Of a stretch of DNA of 40,526 bases, positions 15,671-22,400 are shown in pieces (the first letter of the stretch is position 1; each line of letters starts with the position of its first letter). The stretch spans positions 1-40,526 of the forward strand of contig JAGBNQ010000047.1 of assembly GCA_017634275.1 (NCBI GenBank), in the 5' to 3' direction. A program made the position numbers and the translations under genes. The DNA comes from Ruminococcus sp. Lineage in GTDB: Bacteria; Bacillota; Clostridia; Oscillospirales; Ruminococcaceae. Below the pieces are notes generated by a model. That model searched no databases and had not been told where the DNA came from. It saw only the letters and a list, made by a program, of their open reading frames with translations.

Positions 15671-15703
15671 TGCGGCATACCTGCCGTGTGCAGGTATGCC
15701 GCA
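15671..15703 (+). terminator. Hairpin repeat copy 2, probable terminator
   Basis: TGCGGCATACCTGC and GCAGGTATGCCGCA form a perfect 14-bp stem with loop CGTGT, starting 6 bases after the regulator stop. The T tract is short (TTATTCT). Confidence 0.7.
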
Positions 15704-15770
15704 TTATTCTGACAGAGCTTTACCTAACTGCACTCGGCTGAGGATATTTCAGTGTATTATGCTCGGCATA

Positions 15771-15799
15771 TTGATTTCATACGCTAAAAGTGATATAAT
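15771..15799 (+). promoter_or_regulatory. Promoter of the 15863 gene
   Basis: TTGATT (15771-15776), 17 bases, TATAAT (15794-15799). Confidence 0.7.
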
Positions 15800-15862
15800 G
15801 TACTAAACACCAAGTTAAGGGGGGACAGTATATCTAACTGTGTTTTTAGTATGGAGGTTCAA

Positions 15863-16264
15863 ATGAAAAAGGATATTACACCTGTGGAAAGAAAGCTCTT
15901 ATCTTCGATCAAACAAATGCCCGGTATCTATATCGGCACAAAGAATTTGTTGTTCTTAGAGCATTTTATTCATGGTTACGATTTTGCGATGCTATGCCAT
16001 GATATAAAAGATATGCATAATATCATGCCCGAAGGCTTTGAGGAATACATAGAAATAAAATACAGATCAAATACGACTAAAAATCTGTTTATGATCATTA
16101 CAGAGAATTCAGAGAATGACAGCGATGCGTTCGATACCTTTTTTGAATTGCTTGACGAATACCTGCTAAGTGTTGATTTGCAGCCGCTGCCAATATGGGA
16201 TAGTACGGTAGACAAGATAGAGGACATCAAAAACTCTTTTGCAAAAGAAAGGAACGCACTATAA
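15863..16264 (+). CDS. Hypothetical cytoplasmic protein, possibly immunity-like
   Basis: The 133-residue acidic protein has no signal peptide or membrane helix. Its N-terminal stretch (SIKQMPGIYIGTKNLLFLEH, then FIHGYDFA) resembles small proteins containing a PGMYLG...GY pattern that sit beside secreted toxins in other genomes. This is a weak resemblance from memory. GGAGG six to eight bases upstream supports the ATG at 15863 rather than 15851. A broken lipoprotein gene follows. Confidence 0.65.
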   Translation: MKKDITPVERKLLSSIKQMPGIYIGTKNLLFLEHFIHGYDFAMLCHDIKDMHNIMPEGFEEYIEIKYRSNTTKNLFMIITENSENDSDAFDTFFELLDEYLLSVDLQPLPIWDSTVDKIEDIKNSFAKERNAL

Positions 16265-16289
16265 TACGATAATTTAGAGATAAACAGTA

Positions 16290-16636
16290 ATGAAAATACT
16301 TAGCAAAACAATTTCTGTAATACTCATTTGTCTATTATTTGTTTCGTGTAGTGTGACAGATAATAGTTCAAATGAAAGTGCGCCTGATCCGCATGAAAAT
16401 AGTGTTGAATCGTATCATTATGAGCAGGAACAAACTGAGAAGATACTTTTAAACTTATAGAATGCTTTGATAACAAAGACAAGGAAAGTATAAAAGCAAT
16501 GTTTTCAGTTAAGACCGCAAAAGAATTTGACCTTGACTCACAGATCGATAAGGTTTTTGAGATATATGACGGCAAATCTGTGTCTTATGAGATCGATAAC
16601 GGTGGCATAGATGTAAATCTGTTTACCTATGGGTGA
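16290..16636 (+). pseudogene. Frameshifted DUF5104-like lipoprotein
   Basis: The first frame encodes a lipoprotein signal with lipobox LLFVSC and stops at 16460 after TEKILLNL. The reading continues in another frame with ECFDNKDKESIKAMFS and EIYDGKSVSYEIDNGG, then stops at 16634. Restoring one base near 16450 joins them as KILLKLIECFDNKD, the conserved DUF5104 start. The usual C-terminal part is also missing. Extracytoplasmic lipoproteins of this family have unknown function. Confidence 0.7.
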
Positions 16637-16663
16637 TAATACAAGTAGGTATGATATTAGCAT

Positions 16664-16704
16664 AAGACCTGACTGTGCAATTGTAAGTACAGTCAGGTCT
16701 TTTT
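16664..16704 (+). terminator. Strong terminator hairpin
   Basis: AAGACCTGACTGT (16664-16676) pairs with ACAGTCAGGTCTT (16689-16701) in a 13-bp stem, followed by TTTAT. Confidence 0.85.
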
Positions 16705-16790
16705 ATGCCCATAAATATATGGAGGGCTGGGAGAACAGCACGCGGATAAACGAGCTGGGATAATATTGGGATTCCTGCTTTTAACTATGA

Positions 16791-17168
16791 TCAATACTCT
16801 CCTTCATAATGCAGTCCAAATGCATATAATGCATTCCTCATTTCTTTGCCATTACGACAATTCAAACCTAACAGAGAATTCAAATCACCTCTGGCATATT
16901 CTTTTCCAGCTTGTAGCTCAACACCAAACTTCTCTTTTACTATTTTGATATCATCAGGAGTGAATCTGAATCTCATTTGCCAGAATATTCCCGGATCGTG
17001 CATTTCAAATCCTCCGGCGATGTTCTCTAAAGCATCAAGCGGCAGCTCAACATCGTATTCCTCGATGAGTGCTTTGATCTCTTCTGCGCTCTTGGCAGAG
17101 CTGAATTTTTCCTGTACTTCTGGTGACAGGCTCTCGATGTACTTTTCATAATTTTCGTTAATGTTCAT
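16791..17168 (-). CDS. Orphan peptide precursor with Nif11-like double-glycine leader
   Basis: The 125-residue product has an acidic helical leader (MNINENYEKYIESLSPEVQE onward) ending in ELPLDALENIAGG, with the two glycines at residues 52-53. This is the leader layout of Nif11-type and other double-glycine RiPP or bacteriocin precursors. The 72-residue remainder has one cysteine (GLNCRNG) and looks like a small folded domain, not a short modified core. No modifying enzyme or peptidase-transporter is in the window. The ATG at 17168 follows ATAGGAGGTTC. It could also be a non-RiPP protein with a Nif11-like N-terminus. Confidence 0.7.
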   Translation of the reverse strand: MNINENYEKYIESLSPEVQEKFSSAKSAEEIKALIEEYDVELPLDALENIAGGFEMHDPGIFWQMRFRFTPDDIKIVKEKFGVELQAGKEYARGDLNSLLGLNCRNGKEMRNALYAFGLHYEGEY

Positions 17169-17234
17169 AATTATGAACCTCCTATATAAAATATTTCGCA
17201 AGCGGGGCAGTGTCCGCCTTTAGCTTACGATTAC

Positions 17235-17266
17235 ATTATAGCATACCGCCTGCTACAAAAGTGCAA
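17235..17266 (-). promoter_or_regulatory. Promoter of the double-glycine-leader gene
   Basis: On the minus strand, TTGCAC (17266-17261) and an extended TGCTATAAT (-10 at 17240-17235) are 20 bases apart. The extended -10 element would compensate for the long spacer. Confidence 0.55.
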
Positions 17267-17411
17267 CAAATCGACAAATTTGATGCCGTGATTTTAAACA
17301 AAGTTTTATTGCCACTTTTGTGCATAACGTATAATACAGAGCGTGTGCAGTTATTACAGTACCTTTTGTACCTCGGGTCTATGCTCTGTCTGGGTGCGAT
17401 TTGGAGGTTTT

Positions 17412-17823
17412 TCGATCACTGAGCTGACAGAGCAGGAATAGGCAGGGCAACATATTTCAGACATTTTTCTTCAAAGGAAGATGTACTGATCTTTAAGCTG
17501 AGGTATCTTTGGCTAAAACGACTTGAAACTGAGGATTTTCTGCTGACAAGCGATCATGCTAAGTCGCTTTAGTTTTTCTCATACTGTGAAGAAAACAAAG
17601 AACTCCTGACACTTATACATAAATCGGGGCTTGATATGGTACTGATAAAAGCCTGCCTTGATATTACTATGCTGCCTGATGAACAATCCCTGCTTTCTGA
17701 TGCTGAACTTTTTAATCGAGCCTTCTACGGTTACAGTATGGTAGGCATCATTATACAGTCGGTTAAGTCAAACTTCAAATATTCACCAAAAGAACTGGCA
17801 GATATATATGCTGAGAATCAATG
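17412..17823 (+). pseudogene. Decayed TetR/AcrR regulator
   Basis: The remnant begins in one frame with SITELTEQ and continues in another with AGIGRATYFRHFSSKEDVL, the helix-turn-helix of TetR proteins, so a frameshift lies near 17435. A TAG interrupts the frame at about 17570 after SDHAKSL. The C-terminal domain then continues (FFSYCEENKELLTLIH to ADIYAENQ) and stops at 17823. The N-terminus is not recognisable. At least two independent inactivating changes are visible. Confidence 0.8.
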
Positions 17824-17835
17824 AGAATGCACCTG

Positions 17836-18621
17836 TTATTCAAGTGCATACACCCTCCCCGAAAACGGCGGCAGCAGAACGACTGCTTTTCCGTTCTTCA
17901 CCGATACCGCCTTATCGGGAACGCCCTGACCGCCAAAGCGAACAGTTACGAAGTCCATGATAACGCCGATATTATTCTTATGGCACTCGTTCACAAAGGC
18001 TCTCAGCTCGTCGGGCGTTCCGTAGCGTGATGTGGGCGAGAAAAAGCCCGTAGCCTGATAGCCCCACGACTCGTCAGCAGGATATTCATTCAGCGGCATA
18101 AGCTCCACATAGTTATAGCCGTTTTCTTTGAGATACGGTATCAGCACATCAGCAAGCTCGGCATAGGAATAGGTTGTATTTGCGTCCTTTCTTTTCCAGG
18201 AGCCGAAATGTATCTCGTAGATATTGACGGGCTTTTCAAAGTGACCGCCCCTGCTGTTCAGCCAGCGTTTATCGTGAAAAGCGGCGGTATTCAGCTTTGT
18301 GATGCGTGAAGCATTGCCCGGACGAAGTTCGGAATAAAAAGCGTAGGGGTCTGCGTGGTCGATGTATGTGCCGTCCGCCTTGTAAATACGGTATTTGTAC
18401 ATCTGTCCCTCTTGTGTATGCGGTATCACGCACTCCCAGAAATTGCCGTCGTACACCTTGTTCATCGGTGTTTCCGTCCAGCCGTTGAATTCTCCGATCA
18501 CAGCGATCATGCTTGCTTTCGGGGCAAAGGTGCGGAATGTGGTCGTACCTCCTGCGAAATGTGCGCCTAAATACCGATAGGCTTCAAACTCATTGCCCAT
18601 GTAAAAATTATAGAAATCCAT
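17836..18621 (-). pseudogene. glgB: Internally deleted 1,4-alpha-glucan branching enzyme
   Basis: The 261-residue frame begins as a normal GlgB: N-terminal CBM48 part (about 20-105), then the start of the GH13 barrel (IYEIHFGSWKRK, YVELMPLNEYPADESWGYQA, GVIMDFV). At about residue 225 it jumps to RFGGQGVPDKAV...VLLPPFSGRVYALE, the last strands of the C-terminal domain. Roughly 370 residues holding the catalytic Asp, Glu and Asp are gone, so activity is not expected. The frame, start and ribosome site (GAGGTGATAGT) remain intact. A working glgB would be expected elsewhere, given the intact glgP here. Confidence 0.85.
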
Positions 18622-18644
18622 ACTATCACCTCAAAAAAGTTATC

Positions 18645-18709
18645 CGACGGTAGTTGCTTTTTTATTCTAAACATAGTACAATAGAAATTGGAAGAAAAAA
18701 CAACCGTCG
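18645..18709. promoter_or_regulatory. Imperfect inverted repeat between divergent genes
   Basis: CGACGGTAGTTG (18645-18656) and CAACCGTCG (18701-18709) form an imperfect inverted pair in the 140-bp gap between the glgB remnant and the TetR gene. Its place suggests an operator for the adjacent regulator. Confidence 0.4.
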
Positions 18710-18761
18710 ATGTTATCGGGGAGTTGGATAACCGACTAAAAGGCAAAATAGTGGGGTATTT

Positions 18762-19334
18762 ATGGATAAGAGGATAGAGAAAACGAAGCACGGGATATTT
18801 AACGCATTTATCGAGCTGAGGTCAAAAAAGGCTTTGGAGCGCATCAGCGTCAAGGAGCTTTGTGAGCTTGCCAATATCAACAAGTCCACATTCTACGCAC
18901 ATTATCTTGATATATACGATCTGTCGGACAAGATCGAGAATGAGATCGCAGAACAGGTCATGCAGGGAATAGACATTGACGATCTGATAAAAAAGCCCGA
19001 AAGCCTGCCGAGAGAGCTTGCTCTCATCTGCACTTCCAAGCAGCCGCTGATCAGCACGATCTTTTCAGGCAGCAGAACGCAGGAACTGCCGAGAAAGATA
19101 CTCTCTGCTGTCATATCACAGCTTTGTGAAAAGCACCCTGAACTTGCGAATGATGAGAAACTGAAGATCATGCTGACATACAGCGTTTTCGGCGGCTATT
19201 ATGCATTCAACGAAAACAGGGATTGCTCTGATGAAGCGGTCATTGAAACGCTGGGGGAAATTTCGGGGAATCTGCGGATTTATGTGGGATTGACAGGGCA
19301 GATGATCTGTTGTATAATGAAAATATTACTCTGA
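18762..19334 (+). CDS. TetR/AcrR-family regulator
   Basis: The 190-residue protein has a TetR helix-turn-helix at about residues 5-55 (ISVKELCELANINKSTFYAHYLDIYDL) and a helical ligand-binding C-terminal domain. The last residues (YVGLTGQMICCIMKILL) depart from the usual family end, so a late frameshift is possible. It is divergent from the glgB remnant and precedes a group of redox-gene remnants. Ligand and targets are unknown. The ribosome site is weak (GTGGGG). Confidence 0.8.
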   Translation: MDKRIEKTKHGIFNAFIELRSKKALERISVKELCELANINKSTFYAHYLDIYDLSDKIENEIAEQVMQGIDIDDLIKKPESLPRELALICTSKQPLISTIFSGSRTQELPRKILSAVISQLCEKHPELANDEKLKIMLTYSVFGGYYAFNENRDCSDEAVIETLGEISGNLRIYVGLTGQMICCIMKILL

Positions 19335-19353
19335 ATCTAATGGAGGCATTCGT

Positions 19354-19482
19354 ATGACAATATCAAAGTTTCGGATTATTTACACCGTAATTATGATCGT
19401 TATCATTGCGATCATGGTCGTTACGATTCTTCACGATCCATCAGACATAAAAGTTCTGGCAAAATGTGCGGTGTTGCCTTAA
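19354..19482 (+). pseudogene. 5' fragment of a membrane protein gene
   Basis: GGAGG precedes an ATG opening 42 codons: MTISKFRII, then one very hydrophobic helix, then HDPSDIKVLAKCAVLP and stop. The helix looks like the N-terminal anchor of a larger protein. Its last 20 codons run antisense through the LysR remnant, so the frame appears to be cut by a rearrangement. TGTGCGGTGTTGCCT at 19465 recurs at 21764. Confidence 0.45.
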
Positions 19483-19720
19483 GCACAAGTTTCCTGCTCT
19501 CGGACTTGTGAGTGTAGAGTGCGCAGGGCATTTTTTCTTCGCAGTCAAATGGTATCCACACAAACTCTCCCGTGTGGTCATTAAGGAACCCGGGTGATAG
19601 GCAGATACCGCGCTCTGATGCAACATTCGTCAGCGTGGTGTTGTGGTCGGGGCTGTTGAAATAGCTGAAATTCTGCATCCGTGCAAGCTCGGCGGCATAG
19701 GTAAGCGGCTTTGTGGTCAT
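19421..19720 (-). pseudogene. Remnant of a LysR-family regulator
   Basis: The 99-residue frame contains SPDHNTTLTNVASERGICLS, then PGFLNDH and CALYTHKSESRK. These resemble the C-terminal effector domain of LysR regulators. The helix-turn-helix domain is absent: the start codon with GAGGTGATACC is followed almost at once by effector-domain sequence. The last 20 residues appear to be read from foreign sequence past a junction. It is likely another gene with its middle deleted. Direct family assignment is from pattern memory. Confidence 0.6.
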
Positions 19721-19766
19721 GGTATCACCTCAATAAAAAAATTCTATCGGTAATCTAAAAATCCTA

Positions 19767-19796
19767 TTGGACATTTTCACCGAGGCATAGTATAAT
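19767..19796 (+). promoter_or_regulatory. Promoter of a short orphan transcript
   Basis: TTGGAC (19767-19772), 18 bases, TATAAT (19791-19796). The surrounding block, TTCTATCGGTAATCTAAAAA then CCTATTGGAC, is a diverged copy of the block before the aldo/keto reductase gene. Confidence 0.6.
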
Positions 19797-19835
19797 AAAA
19801 ATGTAAAGAGTTGATTTCTTTACTTCGCTTTTTCA

Positions 19836-19866
19836 GGGACGTTCCATTGTGAGCGTCCCCGATTTT
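19836..19866 (+). terminator. Terminator of a short orphan transcript
   Basis: GGGACG (19836-19841) and CGTCCC (19854-19859) form a stem followed by CGATTTTTG. With the promoter at 19767-19796 it would define an RNA of only about 65 bases and no gene. Confidence 0.65.
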
Positions 19867-19888
19867 TGCACATAGCGATTTAAAATTT

Positions 19889-19941
19889 CTATCGGTTATT
19901 AAAGTTTTCTATTAGACTTATCATAATTTATGTGATAAAAT
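19889..19941 (+). promoter_or_regulatory. Promoter and LysR-box-like block of the aldo/keto reductase gene
   Basis: TTCTATCGGTTATTAAAGTT (about 19887-19906) and CTATTAGAC mirror the block at 19742-19772. TTAGAC (19912-19917), 18 bases, TAAAAT (19936-19941) form the promoter. Duplicated blocks with conserved spacing suggest one activator, plausibly the adjacent LysR whose gene is now broken. Confidence 0.5.
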
Positions 19942-19971
19942 ATAATCAAAGAAACTTGATGAGGTGATATT

Positions 19972-20817
19972 ATGACAAACTTTACACTCAACGATAACAC
20001 AACGATTCCCGTAACAGGCTTTGGTGTATTCATGGTGCCGAACAACGGCCCTACGGAGGAGGCTGTCACGACTGCGCTCAAAGAGGGCTACCGCCTGATC
20101 GATACGGCGGCGGCTTATCAGAACGAGAGCGATGTCGGCAAGGCGATGAAAAAGTCGGGCATTCCCCGTGAGGAAATTTATGTGACCTCTAAGCTGTGGC
20201 TACAGGACTACGGCTATGAGGCGGCGAAAAAGGCGATCGACACCTCGCTTTCAAATCTCGGCTTGGATTACATGGACTTGTATCTGCTCCACCAGCCCTA
20301 CGGTGACACCGCAGGTGCGTGGAAAGCCCTTGAAGAGGCAGTCAAAGCAGGCAAGATACGCTCTATCGGCGTGAGCAATCACACGGTCAAATTCCTTGAA
20401 AAGCTGCTGCCGAAAATGGGGATACTCCCCGTTGTCAACCAAATGGAATGCAATCCGTATTTCCAGCAAAAGGAGCTGCGCGAGTATCTTGCAAAGTACA
20501 ATATCCGCATGGAGGCGTGGTATCCCCTCGGTCACGCAAATAAGCAGCTGCTGACCGACAAGGTGCTTGTGGGGCTTGCCGAAAAGTACGGAAAAAGCGT
20601 GGCGCAGATAATCTTGCGCTGGCACTATCAGGAGGGCATCATCGCACTTCCGAAAGCTACTTCTATTGAACATATTCGTGACAACATCAGCATTTTTGAT
20701 TTTGAGCTGACAGATGAGGATATGACCTCTATCCGTGCGCTTGACAAGGGCAAGGGAACCCATGACCCCGAGGATATGTCAAATGCGGTGACGCTTGGAA
20801 TGTATAAAATTCACTGA
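19972..20817 (+). CDS. Aldo/keto reductase
   Basis: The 281-residue NAD(P)H-dependent carbonyl reductase has a complete (beta/alpha)8 barrel. The family tetrad is visible: Asp and Tyr in LIDTAAAYQNE (about 42-52), Lys in VTSKLW (about 75) and His in LLHQPYG (about 107). The NADPH-binding PKATSIEHIRDN motif lies near 225. It resembles the AKR5 2,5-diketogluconate/prostaglandin F reductase group; the substrate is not known. GAGGTGATATT precedes the ATG. The next gene starts 9 bases after the stop. Confidence 0.92.
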   Translation: MTNFTLNDNTTIPVTGFGVFMVPNNGPTEEAVTTALKEGYRLIDTAAAYQNESDVGKAMKKSGIPREEIYVTSKLWLQDYGYEAAKKAIDTSLSNLGLDYMDLYLLHQPYGDTAGAWKALEEAVKAGKIRSIGVSNHTVKFLEKLLPKMGILPVVNQMECNPYFQQKELREYLAKYNIRMEAWYPLGHANKQLLTDKVLVGLAEKYGKSVAQIILRWHYQEGIIALPKATSIEHIRDNISIFDFELTDEDMTSIRALDKGKGTHDPEDMSNAVTLGMYKIH

Positions 20818-20826
20818 GGTGAGAGT

Positions 20827-21459
20827 ATGAAAATATTAAACTGCATTTTAGCACTTGCAATATGTGCCGCACTCGCATCCTGCGGTGCAAACGGCAGCAG
20901 CTCAGCAGCATCAAAAGAAGAAACATCAGCTGCAAAAACGACTGTTTCCGAAACGAACAGTCAAGCGAATAATACATCAAAAATTATAGATCCGCAGACT
21001 GAGATATCGGGCTATCCCGAATTTGATTTCGACACGAAAACAGTCACTCTCAACAGCGGCTATGAAATGCCGATACTTGGGATCGGCTGCTTTTCCCTTT
21101 CGGACGAGGAGGCGGAAAACTCAGTTTACCGGGCTCTCTCCGACGGCTATCGGCTTATCGACACAGCCCGTATTTACGGCAATGAGGAGGCAGTCGGCAG
21201 AGCAATAAGCAGGGCGATAAATGACGGCATCGTCACCCGTGAGGAATATTTTGCAGATATAGAGAACGGCAGCCTGCGGTATTTCACGATAGGTATTGAC
21301 AGCCCCGAAGTTGTTGTAAGCGGTGATACCGCAAGTGTGACTTATACCTCGGTGCTGAACGCCAACGCCTACGGCGCAAAAGGAACTTACCGCATGAAAG
21401 GCACACACCATTACAAAAAGCGTGACGGCGAATGGATAGCTGTCAATGCCCCGAAATAA
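20827..21459 (+). pseudogene. Chimeric lipoprotein: aldo/keto reductase head joined to NTF2-like tail
   Basis: The 210-residue frame begins with a lipoprotein signal (lipobox LASC at about residue 19) and a Ser/Thr-rich linker. It then has the first third of an aldo/keto reductase ([40 protein letters not shown]). After about residue 138 it switches to a SnoaL/NTF2-like fold ([15 protein letters not shown] to [17 protein letters not shown]). The reductase lacks its catalytic Lys and His. An in-frame deletion between two neighbouring genes is the simplest origin. It may still be expressed behind the intact reductase. Confidence 0.75.
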
Positions 21460-21465
21460 GGTGAT

Positions 21466-21640
21466 ATGATGAAACCGTTAAAGCTGATACCAACAGCTGT
21501 TGCTATGCTGATTTTAGGCGGCTGCGGGCAGCTTTCATATCGAAACGGTAACACCTTATCCTGCGGATTATGATGAATGCTGCGATGTGGCAAAGCAGGA
21601 GCAGGCTGTCCGTGACTGGCTTGACGGATTGGGCTTTTAA
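21466..21640 (+). pseudogene. Deleted and frameshifted flavodoxin-like lipoprotein
   Basis: The first frame gives MMKPLKLIPTAVAMLILGGC, a lipoprotein signal, and stops at 21573. The next frame continues with FHIETVTPYPADYDECCDVA, matching the edge of flavodoxin domains. It then jumps to AVRDWLDGLGF, the usual flavodoxin C-terminus. Both a frameshift near 21535 and an internal deletion are visible. AAGGTGAT precedes the start. Confidence 0.7.
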
Positions 21641-21646
21641 TATTAA

Positions 21647-21880
21647 ACATAAAAACGGCGGTTCAGTAAAGGATCGCCCTTTTGATTTCATGGACAGTAT
21701 CATCGAAATTCTGTAAAGTCCGAACACTTTTTGAATTTTTGCAGTGGTAAAATATATCGCCTTTGTGCGGTGTTGCCTAAGAAAAAATACGACCTTGTGC
21801 TTGTGGCAAGGAATGAGGGCAAGCTCTACGCTCTGAAAAATGAATTGGAGAAACAGTATCATATCACGGCTCGTTCCGAG
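21647..21880 (+). pseudogene. Fragments of an unknown gene and a short-chain dehydrogenase
   Basis: 21647-21716 encodes a coding-like tail (GSVKDRPFDFMDSIIEIL, stop). From 21779 the frame KKKYDLVLVARNEGKLYALK followed by NELEKQYHITARS matches the N-terminal Rossmann region of short-chain dehydrogenases, after the GxxxGxG turn. The frame ends in sequence antisense to the next fragment. Neither piece can be functional. Confidence 0.6.
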
Positions 21881-22228
21881 GTCGGTGTCAAGGAAATTTG
21901 CAAGAAAAATGAACGGATAAACAGGCATTACGATCATATAGTTCGTCATTTCGTTATACTCTGGTTCGGAGATTGAACAGGTGAATAATGCCGGTTCAGC
22001 GCTGAAAGAGGTTTCTCCTGCATCGGTAAGCTCCTGAAAAACAGATGCTGCCTCCTCGTCATTAACCTTGTTCGATTTTAATACCCATTCCGCGGTTGTG
22101 GACATTATGCTTTGATCGTATGCGATATGTGAGAAAGCTCCGAATGCTGTGAATATCAAGCAGAGCGCTGTGATGATACCATAGGCAGCTTTCGGCTTTG
22201 TTTTTCTGCGACACGGAAAGCTCGGCAA
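21880..22228 (-). pseudogene. N-terminal fragment of a membrane protein
   Basis: On the minus strand a frame opening at a TTG encodes a basic start (RRKTKPK), a hydrophobic helix (YGIITALCLIFTAFGAF) and a soluble stretch to MIVMPVYPFIFLANF. It then reads antisense through the dehydrogenase fragment. No ribosome site is seen before the TTG. The family is not recognised. Confidence 0.45.
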
Positions 22229-22250
22229 TTAGGTATTATATCCGACAAAT

Positions 22251-22289
22251 AACAGGCTCAGATGCGTCCAAATTGCATCCGAGCCTGTT
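22251..22289. terminator. Terminator between the decayed zone and glgP
   Basis: AACAGGCTC and GAGCCTGTT flank an inner GATGC/GCATC stem. T-rich sequence follows on the plus strand; on the minus strand it lies 110 bases past glgP and may end that transcript too. Confidence 0.7.
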
Positions 22290-22400
22290 TATCTTTATTT
22301 TATAATATACAGAATATCGAAAAGTGCGTAGATACGTTGCTTTTATCTGTATCCTTAATTGCGGTAAACTCCCGTATAATGGTTTTTTTCTTTTGCCAAA

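Noticed and set aside
17210-17422. A plus-strand 70-codon frame before the TetR remnant
   Set aside because: It overlaps the minus-strand promoter of the double-glycine-leader gene and has no ribosome site or family pattern.
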